A stretch of DNA of 64,000 nt from Pseudactinotalea suaedae (lineage in GTDB: Bacteria > Actinomycetota > Actinomycetes > Actinomycetales > Beutenbergiaceae), in assembly GCF_009733815.1 (NCBI RefSeq), contig NZ_WNXY01000001.1:124001-188000 (forward strand), written 5' to 3'. Below the pieces are notes generated by a model. It was not told the DNA's origin and did not search any database. It saw only the letters and a list, made by a program, of their open reading frames with translations. The position numbers were made by a program, and so were the translations under genes. Every line of letters starts with the position of its first letter. The stretch's first letter is position 1. This document shows, piece by piece, positions 7,892 to 16,288 of this stretch.

Positions 7892-9427
7892 GTGACAGCC
7901 TCGACCGCTCCGCGCACCTATCTGGTGCGAACCCTGGGCTGCCAGATGAACGCCCACGACTCCGAGCGGATGTCGGGGTTGCTGGAGGGCGCGGGCTACG
8001 TCCAGGCGGACAGCACCGGTGCGGGCTCGCTGCTCGGGGAGGCCGCCGGCGCCGACATCGTGGTCATCAACACCTGCGCGGTCCGGGAGAACGCCTCCGA
8101 GCGGCTCTACGGCAACCTCGGTCAGCTGGCCGGGCTGAAGAAGGAACGCCCCGGCCTGCAGATCGCGGTCGGCGGCTGCCTCGCCCAGCAGGACAAGGCA
8201 GGCATCGTCGAGCGGGCGCCGTGGGTCGATGTCGTCTTCGGCACGCACAACATCGACGTGCTGCCCGTGCTCCTGGAGCGCGCCCGCCACAACGGCGAGG
8301 CCCAGGTCGAGCTCGAGGAGGCCCTCAAGGTCTTCCCCTCGACGCTGCCGACCCGGCGCGAGAGCGCCTACGCGGCCTGGGTGTCGATCTCGGTCGGCTG
8401 CAACAACACCTGCACGTTCTGCATCGTGCCGCACCTGCGCGGCAAGGAGCGCGACCGGCGTCCGGGGGATGTGCTCGCCGAGGTGCAGGCCGTCGTCGCC
8501 GAAGGCGCCTGCGAGGTCACGCTGCTCGGGCAGAACGTGAACTCCTACGGCGTCGGCTTCGGCGACCGCGGCGCGTTCGCGAAGCTGCTCCGCGCCTGCG
8601 GGAACATCGAGGGTCTGGAGCGGGTCCGGTTCACCTCGCCGCACCCGGCCGCCTTCACCGACGACGTCATCGACGCCATGGCAGCCACGCCCACCGTGAT
8701 GCCGAGCCTGCACATGCCGCTGCAGTCCGGGTCGGACCGGGTGCTGCGCGCGATGCGCCGCTCCTACCGCAGCGAGAAGTTCCTCGGCATCCTCGACCGC
8801 GTGCGCCGGCAGCTGCCCGACGCGGCGATCACCACCGACATCATCGTCGGCTTCCCCGGCGAGACCGAGGAGGACTTCCAGGCGACCCTGGACGTCGTCG
8901 AGGCCTCGCGGTTCGTCTCGGCCTTCACGTTCCAGTACTCGCCCCGCCCCGGGACGGCGGCCGCCGACCTGCCCGAGATCCCCGCCGAGGTGATGGCCGA
9001 GCGCTACGGACGCCTCGTCGCGCTGCAGGAGCGGATCAGCGCCGAGGAGAACGCCGCTCAGGTGGGTCGAACCGTCGAGGTGCTGCTCAGCGAGTCCGAG
9101 GGCCGCAAGGACGTCGCCACCCGCCGCGTCAGCGGTCGCGCGCCCGACAACCGGCTCGTGCACGTGGCGGTCCCGGAGGACTGGGACGGTCCGGCTCCCC
9201 GGCCCGGCGACATGGTCACCGCGCAGGTCACGCGCAGCGCGCCGCACCACCTGATCGCCGACTCCGGCCTCGCCGGCGGCACGTTCGAGATCCGTCGCAC
9301 GCGCTCGGGCGATGCCTACGAGGCGAAGGCCGCGGCCCATGAGCAGGCGAAGCGTGAGGTCGCCGAACCGGCGAACGAGCAGCCGAGGCCGGTCTCGCTC
9401 GGGCTACCGGGGATCCGGGTCCGCTGA
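7892..9427 (+). CDS. miaB: tRNA-2-methylthio-N6-adenosine synthase MiaB
   Basis: 511 residues. A radical SAM methylthiotransferase that adds the methylthio group to i6A37 of tRNAs reading UNN codons. The N-terminal cluster cysteines are C17 (GCQMN), C62 (NTCAVR) and C96 (GGCL); the radical SAM motif is C170-N-N-T-C174-T-F-C177. A TRAM domain follows (about 390-465), and an extra Glu/Pro-rich tail of about 45 residues ends in LPGIRVR. Start GTG 7892 chosen by the -10 spacing and because the upstream 54 codons are non-conserved in character. Its 3' end overlaps the converging YbjN gene by 24 bp. It lies just before miaA, which makes its substrate. Confidence 0.96.
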   Translation: MTASTAPRTYLVRTLGCQMNAHDSERMSGLLEGAGYVQADSTGAGSLLGEAAGADIVVINTCAVRENASERLYGNLGQLAGLKKERPGLQIAVGGCLAQQDKAGIVERAPWVDVVFGTHNIDVLPVLLERARHNGEAQVELEEALKVFPSTLPTRRESAYAAWVSISVGCNNTCTFCIVPHLRGKERDRRPGDVLAEVQAVVAEGACEVTLLGQNVNSYGVGFGDRGAFAKLLRACGNIEGLERVRFTSPHPAAFTDDVIDAMAATPTVMPSLHMPLQSGSDRVLRAMRRSYRSEKFLGILDRVRRQLPDAAITTDIIVGFPGETEEDFQATLDVVEASRFVSAFTFQYSPRPGTAAADLPEIPAEVMAERYGRLVALQERISAEENAAQVGRTVEVLLSESEGRKDVATRRVSGRAPDNRLVHVAVPEDWDGPAPRPGDMVTAQVTRSAPHHLIADSGLAGGTFEIRRTRSGDAYEAKAAAHEQAKREVAEPANEQPRPVSLGLPGIRVR

Positions 9428-9922
9428 CGGCGGGTCCGCCGGATCTTCCGGAGGACTGTCCGGCCCGGGTGCGCGCGGCACCAGCCCGACCTCGCCCAGC
9501 GTGGTGAAGCACTGGTGCGTGGTGCCGATCCCGACACGGAGGACGTCGTCCAGCTGGCTGGCCGTCAGCCCCGCGGTCGCGTCGATGCCCACGTGGGTGT
9601 GCACCTGGATGGCCTCACCCGTGCTCGTCATCACGACCACCGGCCAGATCCGGTCGCGGTGCCAGTCGGTGATGAAGCTCTCGACGGCGCGCATGCGGGC
9701 GATCGCGATCTCGCCGCCGACGGGGCGGCCACGGAAGAGCAGCAGCAGGCCGTCGCGGCGGCGGACCGTGAGGTCGATCTCCAGGTGCGGCCAGCGGCGC
9801 GTCAGCCGATCGTTCTCGGCGTCGTGCGTCCACCCGTCGGCCGCGAGCAGCCGGTGCACCCGAGCAAGCGTCACCGGCGTCGGCATGTCCGGCGCGCCAG
9901 GCAGGTCCGTGGGGCTCGTCAT
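9404..9922 (-). CDS. YbjN-domain protein
   Basis: 172 residues. YbjN-like fold (type III secretion chaperone-like) seen in [38 protein letters not shown] and the C-terminal [20 protein letters not shown]. No catalytic residues are apparent; such proteins are thought to act as accessory or chaperone-like factors, but function is unknown. It starts at ATG 9922 overlapping the stop of the upstream YbjN gene (ATGA), so the two are translationally coupled. The C-terminus is Pro/Asp-rich and overlaps the miaB end. Confidence 0.75.
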   Translation of the reverse strand: MTSPTDLPGAPDMPTPVTLARVHRLLAADGWTHDAENDRLTRRWPHLEIDLTVRRRDGLLLLFRGRPVGGEIAIARMRAVESFITDWHRDRIWPVVVMTSTGEAIQVHTHVGIDATAGLTASQLDDVLRVGIGTTHQCFTTLGEVGLVPRAPGPDSPPEDPADPPSADPDPR

Positions 9923-10404
9923 GGCTGTCCTTCCGGCGCCGTCGCCAGCGGGTCGGGGTACCGTGCCGTGATCTCGGCGAACGTGGTCAGCGCGGCGGAC
10001 AGACCGGTCTTGATCGCCCGCTCGAGCTGCAGCTCCGAGAGCCCGTGCGCGATCGAGACGCTGTGGTCGGCGGCGATCCGCATCGATCCGTCGTCGAGGA
10101 CCATGAGGAAGCACTTGGGCCACGCCGAACGAGCGTGACGCTCGTTCAGGAGCGCGATGATCTCCTCACGCCGCTCGATCGCGACCACCCGGTTGTACTG
10201 GCCGCGGATCTGCAGCACGCCACCGCGGCCGGCGATCCCGAACGTGAACATGCACCCGCTCCAGATCCCTCCGATCGGCCCCTGGTGGTTCACGAAGTAC
10301 CGCATGCCCGCGTTGCGCAGCCACCGGGCGACCCGCGCCTGGTCGACCGGTCGGACCTCGTGCATGTCGAGGTCGGCGTGCTCGTCCGGTCGGGGTTCTG
10401 TCAT
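9919..10404 (-). CDS. YbjN-domain protein (upstream of a tandem pair)
   Basis: 161 residues. YbjN-type domain with VARWLRNAGMRYFVNHQGPIGG and the FGIAGRGGVLQIRGQYNR strand, followed by IIALLNERHARSAWPKCFL. It differs strongly from the downstream partner, so the pair is an old duplication or two separately recruited family members. TAGACT (10418 to 10413) lies 8 nt before ATG 10404, fitting a leaderless start. First gene of a two-gene unit lying between miaB and miaA on the opposite strand. Function unknown. Confidence 0.78.
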   Translation of the reverse strand: MTEPRPDEHADLDMHEVRPVDQARVARWLRNAGMRYFVNHQGPIGGIWSGCMFTFGIAGRGGVLQIRGQYNRVVAIERREEIIALLNERHARSAWPKCFLMVLDDGSMRIAADHSVSIAHGLSELQLERAIKTGLSAALTTFAEITARYPDPLATAPEGQP

Positions 10405-10472
10405 CGTCGGCCAGTCTAGGGACGTGCCGATCGGTGCTCGGCTCGGTCGGCAGGACGGGTAGGTTCGCGGCC

Positions 10473-11375
10473 GTGAGTGGAGCACAGGTCGTGGCCGTCG
10501 TCGGGCCGACGGCGTCCGGCAAGTCCGATCTCGCGCTCGCCCTGGCCGCGGCGCTCGACGGCGAGATCGTCAACGCGGACGCCATGCAGCTCTACCGCGG
10601 CATGGACATCGGCACCGCGAAGACGCCGCCGGAGCAGCGGCAGGGCATCCCGCACCACCAGATCGACGTGCTCGACGTCACCCAGGACGCCTCGGTCGCG
10701 GCCTACCAGCCGGCCGCGCGCGCCGACGTCGCCGCGATCCAGGCGCGCGGCAAGGTACCCGTGGTGGTCGGCGGCTCCGGGCTGTACGTGCGGGCGTTGC
10801 TGGACGAGCTCAGCTTCCCGGAGACCGACCCCGAGCTGCGCGGGGAGCTCGAGCGCCGCCTCCTGGACGAGGGGCCGGGTCTGCTGCACGACGAGCTCGC
10901 CCGGCTCGACCCCGAGGCAGCCGCGCGGATCGACCGGCGCAACGGCAGGCGTGTGGTGCGGGCGCTCGAGGTCGTGCGGCTGACCGGTCGACCGTTCGCC
11001 GCGTCGCAGCCGCAGCAGCCCACCGCGACGCTCCCGGCGACCCAGATCGCGATCGACGTGCCACGGCCCGAGCTGGTCGAGCGGATCGCCGCGCGTGCCC
11101 GCTCGATGTTCGCCGACGGGCTGGTCGAGGAGACCGAGCGCCTGGTCGCCGCGGGCATGGCCGAGGGGCACACCGCGGCCCGGGCCGTCGGCTACGTGCA
11201 GGCCCGGGCGGTGCTGCGTGGGGAGATGACGCCGGCCGAGGCCGCCGAGGCCACGGCAGTCGCCACCCGGCAGCTCGCCCGCCGCCAGCTCACGTGGTTC
11301 CGGCGTGATCAGCGCATCCACTGGCTGCCCCCCGGGGCGGACCTGCTCGCCCGCGCCCGTACCCTGATCCCATGA
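10473..11375 (+). CDS. miaA: tRNA dimethylallyltransferase MiaA
   Basis: 300 residues. Transfers the dimethylallyl group to A37 of tRNAs, giving the i6A that MiaB then methylthiolates. The P-loop GPTASGKSDLA is at about residues 11-21, followed by NADAMQLYRGMDIGTAK, the substrate motif, GIPHHQIDVLD, and VVGGSGLYVRALL. Later marks are RAVGYVQA and the RRQLTWFRRD motif that contacts tRNA. GTG 10473 was chosen; TAGGTT ends 7 nt upstream (10460-10465), again fitting leaderless translation. The stop overlaps the dapF start by 4 bp. Confidence 0.96.
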   Translation: MSGAQVVAVVGPTASGKSDLALALAAALDGEIVNADAMQLYRGMDIGTAKTPPEQRQGIPHHQIDVLDVTQDASVAAYQPAARADVAAIQARGKVPVVVGGSGLYVRALLDELSFPETDPELRGELERRLLDEGPGLLHDELARLDPEAAARIDRRNGRRVVRALEVVRLTGRPFAASQPQQPTATLPATQIAIDVPRPELVERIAARARSMFADGLVEETERLVAAGMAEGHTAARAVGYVQARAVLRGEMTPAEAAEATAVATRQLARRQLTWFRRDQRIHWLPPGADLLARARTLIP

Positions 11376-12292
11376 CCCGCGCGCGCACCTTCGTCAAGGG
11401 CCACGGCACCGGCAACGACTTCCTGCTCTACGCCGACCCCGACGGTGAGGCGCCCCTCACCGACGCCGACCTGAGCGCGCTCGCCGACCGGCACACGGGC
11501 ATCGGCGCCGACGGCGTGATCCGCGCCGTGCGCACCGCGGCCGTGCCCGAGATGGCCGACCAGGTCGGTGCTGCCGAGTGGTTCATGGACTACCGCAACG
11601 CCGACGGCTCGATCGCGACGATGTGCGGCAACGGCCTGCGCGTCTACGTCGCCTACCTGGAGCGCTACGGCTATCTCTCGCTCGACGACGGCGCCACCAC
11701 CACGATCGCCACCCGCGCCGGCACGCTGACCGTGCGCAAGGAGCTCGACGAGTACACGGTCGACATGGGGATCTGGTCCGCGCCCGGTGGCGAGTCGGCG
11801 CTCGCGGAAGGGTTCGACGTCACGGTCGTGCTCGCCGGGCTCGACGAGCCGCGCCCCGGACTGCGCATCGACGTGCCCAACCCGCACACGGTGATCGCCC
11901 TCACCGACGTCGACGTGCTGGCCGCCGTCGATCTCTCGGTCCCGCCGCGGGTCGAGCCCGAGCCCGAGGACGGCACGAACGTGGAGCTCGTCGTCCCGCT
12001 CGGGGAGCGTGCGGTCGAGGTCGTGGACGAGGACGGCCAGGTCGTCGGCACCGACCGGGTCGGCGTCGTCCAGATGCGTGTCCACGAACGGGGCGTCGGC
12101 GAGACGCTCTCGTGCGGCACCGGCGCGTGCGCGGCTGCCGTCGCGACCCGCCTGTGGTTCGGCGACGACGCCCCGAACGACTGGGTGGTCCTGGTCCCGG
12201 GCGGTCAGCTCCGGGTCGTCATGCTCGACGGCGGTGGCATCGAGCTCTCCGGCCCGGTCGAGCTGGTCGCCGAGGTCACCCTGCTCGCCTGA
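11372..12292 (+). CDS. dapF: Diaminopimelate epimerase
   Basis: 306 residues. Converts LL- to meso-diaminopimelate for lysine and, in some actinobacteria, peptidoglycan. The two catalytic cysteines are visible: C85 in MCGNGLRVY and C248 in LSCGTGACAA. Also present are GHGTGNDFLL at the N-terminus and VPNPHTVI before the second half. Extra length of about 25 residues over E. coli DapF is common in actinobacteria. It overlaps miaA by ATGA, so the two are probably coupled. Confidence 0.96.
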   Translation: MTRARTFVKGHGTGNDFLLYADPDGEAPLTDADLSALADRHTGIGADGVIRAVRTAAVPEMADQVGAAEWFMDYRNADGSIATMCGNGLRVYVAYLERYGYLSLDDGATTTIATRAGTLTVRKELDEYTVDMGIWSAPGGESALAEGFDVTVVLAGLDEPRPGLRIDVPNPHTVIALTDVDVLAAVDLSVPPRVEPEPEDGTNVELVVPLGERAVEVVDEDGQVVGTDRVGVVQMRVHERGVGETLSCGTGACAAAVATRLWFGDDAPNDWVVLVPGGQLRVVMLDGGGIELSGPVELVAEVTLLA

Positions 12293-12295
12293 GCC

Positions 12296-13246
12296 TCACA
12301 TCGCCGCGACAGCGGCCGCCGTCTCGGCCATCACGAGGTCGGCGTTGATCTGCGCGCCTGCCATGGTGCCCGCCGCGGCGGAGGCGCCGACCTGCGCCGA
12401 CGGCTCGGTGACGTTGCCCGCGAGCCACACGCCGGGCACCTCGCTGCGGCCACCGATGTCGACCGTGGGCACATGCTGGCCCATCGGGTGGTCGACGACG
12501 CGCAGCCCCAGACCCGCCAGCATCTGGACGCGCGGCGTCAGGAGGCTCTGCACCGTGAGGATCTCGCGCGGCACCACGCGGCCATCGGTCAGCTCGACGC
12601 CGGTGATCGAGCCGTCCGCGGTCACCACCGCGGCGACGCCGTCCTCGACCAGCCCGATGCCGCGGGCCAGCAGCTGTGCGCGCTGCTCCGGCGTCGGGTC
12701 GACGCCGTGGGTGAACACCACGACGTCGTCGGTGAGCTGCCGGAACAGCAGCGCCTGGTGGGTGAACATGGGATGGCTGGCGATCACGCCGATCGACCGG
12801 TCCCGCACCTCCCAGCCGTGGCAGTAGGGGCAGTGCACGACGCCGTGTCCCCACTGCTCCGCCAGGCCGGGGATCTCGGGCAGGGCGTCGACGGCGCCGG
12901 TGGCGACGAGGAGCCGTCGTGAGCGGAGCCGGCGTCCGTCCTCGAGCGTGACGACGAAGCCGTCGCCGTCGATCTCGGCCGTGCGCACCTCGGCGGCGAT
13001 GACGTCGCCCCCGTAGCGGGCGACCTCGGCGCGGCCGCGCGCGAGCAGCTCGGCCGGCGCGATGCCGTCCATCCCGAGCAGCGCGTGCACGCCCTCGGCG
13101 GGCGCGTTGCGGGGCGCTCCGCCGTCGATCACCGTGACGGAGCGGCGCGAGCGCGCGAGCGTGACGGCGCCGGCGAGGCCGGCGGCGCCGCCGCCGATCA
13201 CGAGGGCATCGAGATGGTCATCGACAGGAGTGTGTGAGGTCGTCAT
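12296..13246 (-). CDS. Thioredoxin-reductase-like FAD/NAD(P) oxidoreductase with CPYC motif
   Basis: 316 residues. FAD-binding GGGAAGLAGAVTLAR at the N-terminus, a redox pair C139-P-Y-C142 in HCPYCHGWE, and a C-terminal FAD segment VWLAGNVTEPSAQV. The overall plan is that of TrxB, but the CPYCHG sequence and the weak second nucleotide fold separate it from true thioredoxin reductases (CATC/CAVC). No thioredoxin gene adjoins it. It is divergent from an XRE-cupin regulator with a clear operator in between, a common pairing for this group, so expression is probably controlled by that regulator. Electron acceptor unknown. Confidence 0.85.
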   Translation of the reverse strand: MTTSHTPVDDHLDALVIGGGAAGLAGAVTLARSRRSVTVIDGGAPRNAPAEGVHALLGMDGIAPAELLARGRAEVARYGGDVIAAEVRTAEIDGDGFVVTLEDGRRLRSRRLLVATGAVDALPEIPGLAEQWGHGVVHCPYCHGWEVRDRSIGVIASHPMFTHQALLFRQLTDDVVVFTHGVDPTPEQRAQLLARGIGLVEDGVAAVVTADGSITGVELTDGRVVPREILTVQSLLTPRVQMLAGLGLRVVDHPMGQHVPTVDIGGRSEVPGVWLAGNVTEPSAQVGASAAAGTMAGAQINADLVMAETAAAVAAM

Positions 13247-13287
13247 GTCTCGATGGTGCAGCGCCATCGGCCGAGTAGCAAGTATGG

Positions 13288-13302
13288 TTGCCGATATGGC
13301 AA
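13288..13302. promoter_or_regulatory. Palindromic operator between flavoprotein and XRE-cupin regulator
   Basis: TTGCC-GATAT-GGCAA is a perfect inverted repeat with a 5-bp spacer, 10 bp before the regulator start and about 42 bp before the flavoprotein start, in an AT-richer patch. A related half-site GCAAG precedes it at 13278-13282. Confidence 0.7.
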
Positions 13303-13311
13303 GATGACCGC

Positions 13312-13923
13312 ATGGGAGACGATCGATCGCTGTCCGGGGTCGGGGCGCGGCTGCGCGCGCTGCGGCAGGCCCGCGACGTCACGCTCGCGCAGCTGTCGGA
13401 GCAGACCGGGATCTCGGTGAGCACGCTGTCGCGGCTGGAGTCCGGCGGACGCAAGCCGACGCTGGAGCTGCTGCTCCCGCTCGCCCGCAGCCACGGCGTG
13501 ACGCTCGACGACCTGATCGACGCACCGCCCACCGGCGACCCACGGGTGCATCTGCGGCCGGTCATCGAGCACGGCATGACGATGGTGCCGCTGACGCAGC
13601 GCGCCGAAGGCATCCAGGCGTTCAAGGTGCTTCTCGAGCCTGACGCGCGCCCCGGTGAGCCGCAGCTGCAGACCCACACCGGCTACGAGTGGATCTACGT
13701 GCTCGACGGGCGGCTGCGGCTGCTGCTCGGCGAGCACGACCTGGTGCTCGAGGCAGGGGAGGCGGCCGAGTTCGACACGCGTGTCCCGCACTGGCTCGGC
13801 CCGGCCGAGAAGAAGGCCGTCGAGTTCCTCAGCCTGTTCGGCAAGGAGGGGCAGCGCGCGCACCTGCGCGCCGGCCCACGGCCCCGCGAGACCAGCTCAA
13901 CGAGCAGACGCGGCGACCGCTAG
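13312..13923 (+). CDS. XRE-family regulator with C-terminal cupin domain
   Basis: 203 residues. The N-terminal helix-turn-helix covers about residues 8-65 (GARLRALRQARDVTLAQLSE, ISVSTLSRLESGGRKPTLELL). A cupin barrel follows at about 105-180 with the pattern HTGYEWIYVLDGRLRLLLGEHDLVLEAGE read in two parts. This architecture is typical of local repressors that sense a small ligand or metal in the cupin. ATG 13312 chosen over ATG 13288, which lies inside the operator. The gene is divergent from the thioredoxin-reductase-like gene and its end overlaps the converging methylase by 27 bp. Confidence 0.88.
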   Translation: MGDDRSLSGVGARLRALRQARDVTLAQLSEQTGISVSTLSRLESGGRKPTLELLLPLARSHGVTLDDLIDAPPTGDPRVHLRPVIEHGMTMVPLTQRAEGIQAFKVLLEPDARPGEPQLQTHTGYEWIYVLDGRLRLLLGEHDLVLEAGEAAEFDTRVPHWLGPAEKKAVEFLSLFGKEGQRAHLRAGPRPRETSSTSRRGDR

Positions 13924-14505
13924 GACGCGGAAGCCCTTGCTGCTGGCGATCCTGCTCGTGGCCTGCCCGAGCTCGTTCTCGATCCACCGCTGGAGCGAGT
14001 CCGCGCCCAGGTTCTTGCTGACCACGAGGTGAGCGACGCCGTCGGGAGCCAGCCGGGGCAACCACGTGCGGAGCATCGCGTGCAGGGCGTCCTTGCCGAC
14101 CCGGATGGGCGGGTTGGACCAGATCGCGTCGAGGGCCAGCTCGGGCTCGGCGGCGAGCAGCACGTCCGGCTGAGCGACCTCGACGGCGTGGCGCAGCCGG
14201 GTCGCGTTGCGAGCGGTCAGCTCGAGCGCGCGCGGGTTGACGTCGACGGCGAGCACCCGCGCCTGCGGTGAGGCGGCCGCCAGCGCGAGCGCGATCGGAC
14301 CCCAGCCGCACCCCAGGTCCAGGAGCGTCCCCGCGGCCGGGGGGTCGGGGACGTGGGACAGCAGCACCGCGGTCCCGGGGTCCAGGCGCTCACCCGAGAA
14401 CACGCCGCGGTCGGTCGCGACCCGAACCGGTCGACCTCGGAGCACGACCTCGATCTCCCGCGGCGAGGAGGCGCCGGGGGAGTCGGGGGAGAAGTAGTGG
14501 GACAC
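13897..14505 (-). CDS. RsmC/RlmG-like class I SAM-dependent methyltransferase
   Basis: 202 residues. SAM-binding LLDLGCGWGPIALALA (motif I), VDVNPRALELTARNA (motif II) and the catalytic NPPIRVGK (NPPxR), which marks the guanine-N2 rRNA methylases RsmC/RlmG. It starts with SHYFSPDSPG, common in actinobacterial members that lack the N-terminal pseudo-domain. GTG 14505 is 8 nt after TAGGCT (14519 to 14514 on the minus strand), so leaderless. The rRNA position cannot be set from sequence. Confidence 0.88.
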   Translation of the reverse strand: MSHYFSPDSPGASSPREIEVVLRGRPVRVATDRGVFSGERLDPGTAVLLSHVPDPPAAGTLLDLGCGWGPIALALAAASPQARVLAVDVNPRALELTARNATRLRHAVEVAQPDVLLAAEPELALDAIWSNPPIRVGKDALHAMLRTWLPRLAPDGVAHLVVSKNLGADSLQRWIENELGQATSRIASSKGFRVLAVAASAR

Positions 14506-14629
14506 CGCGCGACAGCCTAGGTCCTGGGCACCAGCCTTGCTCCCTGGGCGAAATCCCTGTTCGCGGCGCGTCAGCACGTGTCACAGTGGATTCACGCGAT
14601 TTCCGCACGGTTCGACGCAAGGAGCTCCA

Positions 14630-16174
14630 TTGGCTGACCCGACACCCACCCGCGACAGCACCGACGCGGGCGTGGCACCGGGTCGAGCCGAGATCTCCGA
14701 CGTCGACCGGCGCGCCCAGGACGTCGTGGCCCGCGTGCTGGCCCGTGCCGGCACCGCGCTGCAGGATGACGCCACCGCCGGCTACAGCGACTACGACGGC
14801 GAGCAGATCGACGTCGAGGAGCGCGGCGCCCTCCAGCGCGTCGGTGGCCTCTCGACCGAGCTCACCGACGTCACCGAGGTCGAGTACCGGCAGCTGCGAC
14901 TGGAGAAGGTCGTGCTCGTCGGGCTCTACAGCGGCAGCGGCCCTGCCGCCGCGGAGACCGCCGAGATCTCGCTGCGCGAGCTGGCCGCACTCGCCGAGAC
15001 CGCCGGCTCCCAGGTTCTCGACGGCGTCCTGCAGCGCCGCCAGCAGCCCGACCCCGGCACCTACCTCGGTTCGGGCAAGGCCGCGCAGCTGGCCGAGGTC
15101 GTCGCGGCGTCCGGTGCCGACACCGTGGTGGTGGACACCGAGCTCGCTCCCTCGCAGCGGCGCGGCCTCGAGGACGTGGTCAAGGTCAAGGTCATCGACC
15201 GGACCGCGCTGATCCTCGACATCTTCGCCCAGCACGCCAAGTCGCGCGAGGGCAAGGCCCAGGTCGAGCTGGCTCAGCTGGAGTACCTGCTGCCGCGACT
15301 GCGCGGCTGGGGTGACTCGATGTCCCGGCAGGCCGGTGGCCGCGTCGCCGCCGGCGGCGCCGGGATGGGTTCGCGTGGTCCCGGTGAGACGAAGATCGAG
15401 CTGGACCGCCGCCGCATCCGGACCCGGATGGCCAAGCTGCGCCGCAGCATCCGCGACATGGCGCCGGCGCGCGCGGCCCAGCGGTCCTCCCGGCGTGTCG
15501 GAGGCGTGCCCTCGGTGGCAATCGTCGGCTACACCAACGCCGGCAAGTCCTCGCTGCTCAACCGGCTCACCGGTGCCGGTGTGCTGGTCCAGAACGCGCT
15601 GTTCGCGACCCTGGACCCGACCGTGCGCCGCTCCGAGACGCCCGACGGTCGCCAGTACACGATCGCCGACACCGTCGGTTTCGTGCGCAACCTGCCCACC
15701 CAGCTCGTTGAGGCGTTCAGGTCGACCCTCGAGGAGGTCGGAGGGTCCGACGTGATCGTTCACGTCGTCGATGCCTCCCACCCCGACCCGGAGGGCCAGC
15801 TGATCGCTGTCCGCGACACCCTTCGCGACATCGAGGGGGTCTCCTCGTTGCCCGAGCTGGTGGTGCTCAACAAGGCCGACCTGGCCGAGCCGGAGACGAT
15901 CGCACGGCTGCGCACCCGCGAGCCGGGCGCCGTCGCGGTGTCGGCGAAGACCGGCCAGGGGATCGAGGCGCTGCAGCAGCGGCTCGCCGAGCTGCTGCCG
16001 CGGCCCGAGGTCGAGATCGACGTCGTGGTTCCCTACCAGCGCGGCGACCTGATCCACCGCGCCCACCTGACCGGCGAGGTGCTGAGCGAGGAGCACACCG
16101 CCGACGGCACCCGCCTGCACGCCCGGGTCGACGGCGCGCTGGCGGCCGAGCTCGACAGGGCTGTCTCCGCCTAG
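14630..16174 (+). CDS. hflX: GTPase HflX
   Basis: 514 residues. Ribosome-associated GTPase that splits stalled 70S particles under stress. The HflX N-terminal domain is visible at about residues 75-260 (YLGSGKAAQL, DRTALILDIFAQHAKSREGK, GMGSRGPGETKIE), then the G domain: GYTNAGKSS (G1), DTVGFVRNLP (G3), NKAD (G4) and SAKTGQG (G5). Start TTG 14630 chosen because AAGGAG lies 5 nt upstream; an in-frame ATG at 14537 would overlap the methylase promoter. About 60 extra N-terminal residues precede the conserved domain. Confidence 0.95.
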   Translation: MADPTPTRDSTDAGVAPGRAEISDVDRRAQDVVARVLARAGTALQDDATAGYSDYDGEQIDVEERGALQRVGGLSTELTDVTEVEYRQLRLEKVVLVGLYSGSGPAAAETAEISLRELAALAETAGSQVLDGVLQRRQQPDPGTYLGSGKAAQLAEVVAASGADTVVVDTELAPSQRRGLEDVVKVKVIDRTALILDIFAQHAKSREGKAQVELAQLEYLLPRLRGWGDSMSRQAGGRVAAGGAGMGSRGPGETKIELDRRRIRTRMAKLRRSIRDMAPARAAQRSSRRVGGVPSVAIVGYTNAGKSSLLNRLTGAGVLVQNALFATLDPTVRRSETPDGRQYTIADTVGFVRNLPTQLVEAFRSTLEEVGGSDVIVHVVDASHPDPEGQLIAVRDTLRDIEGVSSLPELVVLNKADLAEPETIARLRTREPGAVAVSAKTGQGIEALQQRLAELLPRPEVEIDVVVPYQRGDLIHRAHLTGEVLSEEHTADGTRLHARVDGALAAELDRAVSA

Positions 16175-16288
16175 CCCCACCCCCGGAAAGCGCTTCGGGG
16201 TGGACGCGGTCCACGTGCTGGACCGAGATCACCCCGGAGCCGCGCAGAGCGCATCGGGTCGCGCACGAGGGCCGCTGTTGGTGCGACG

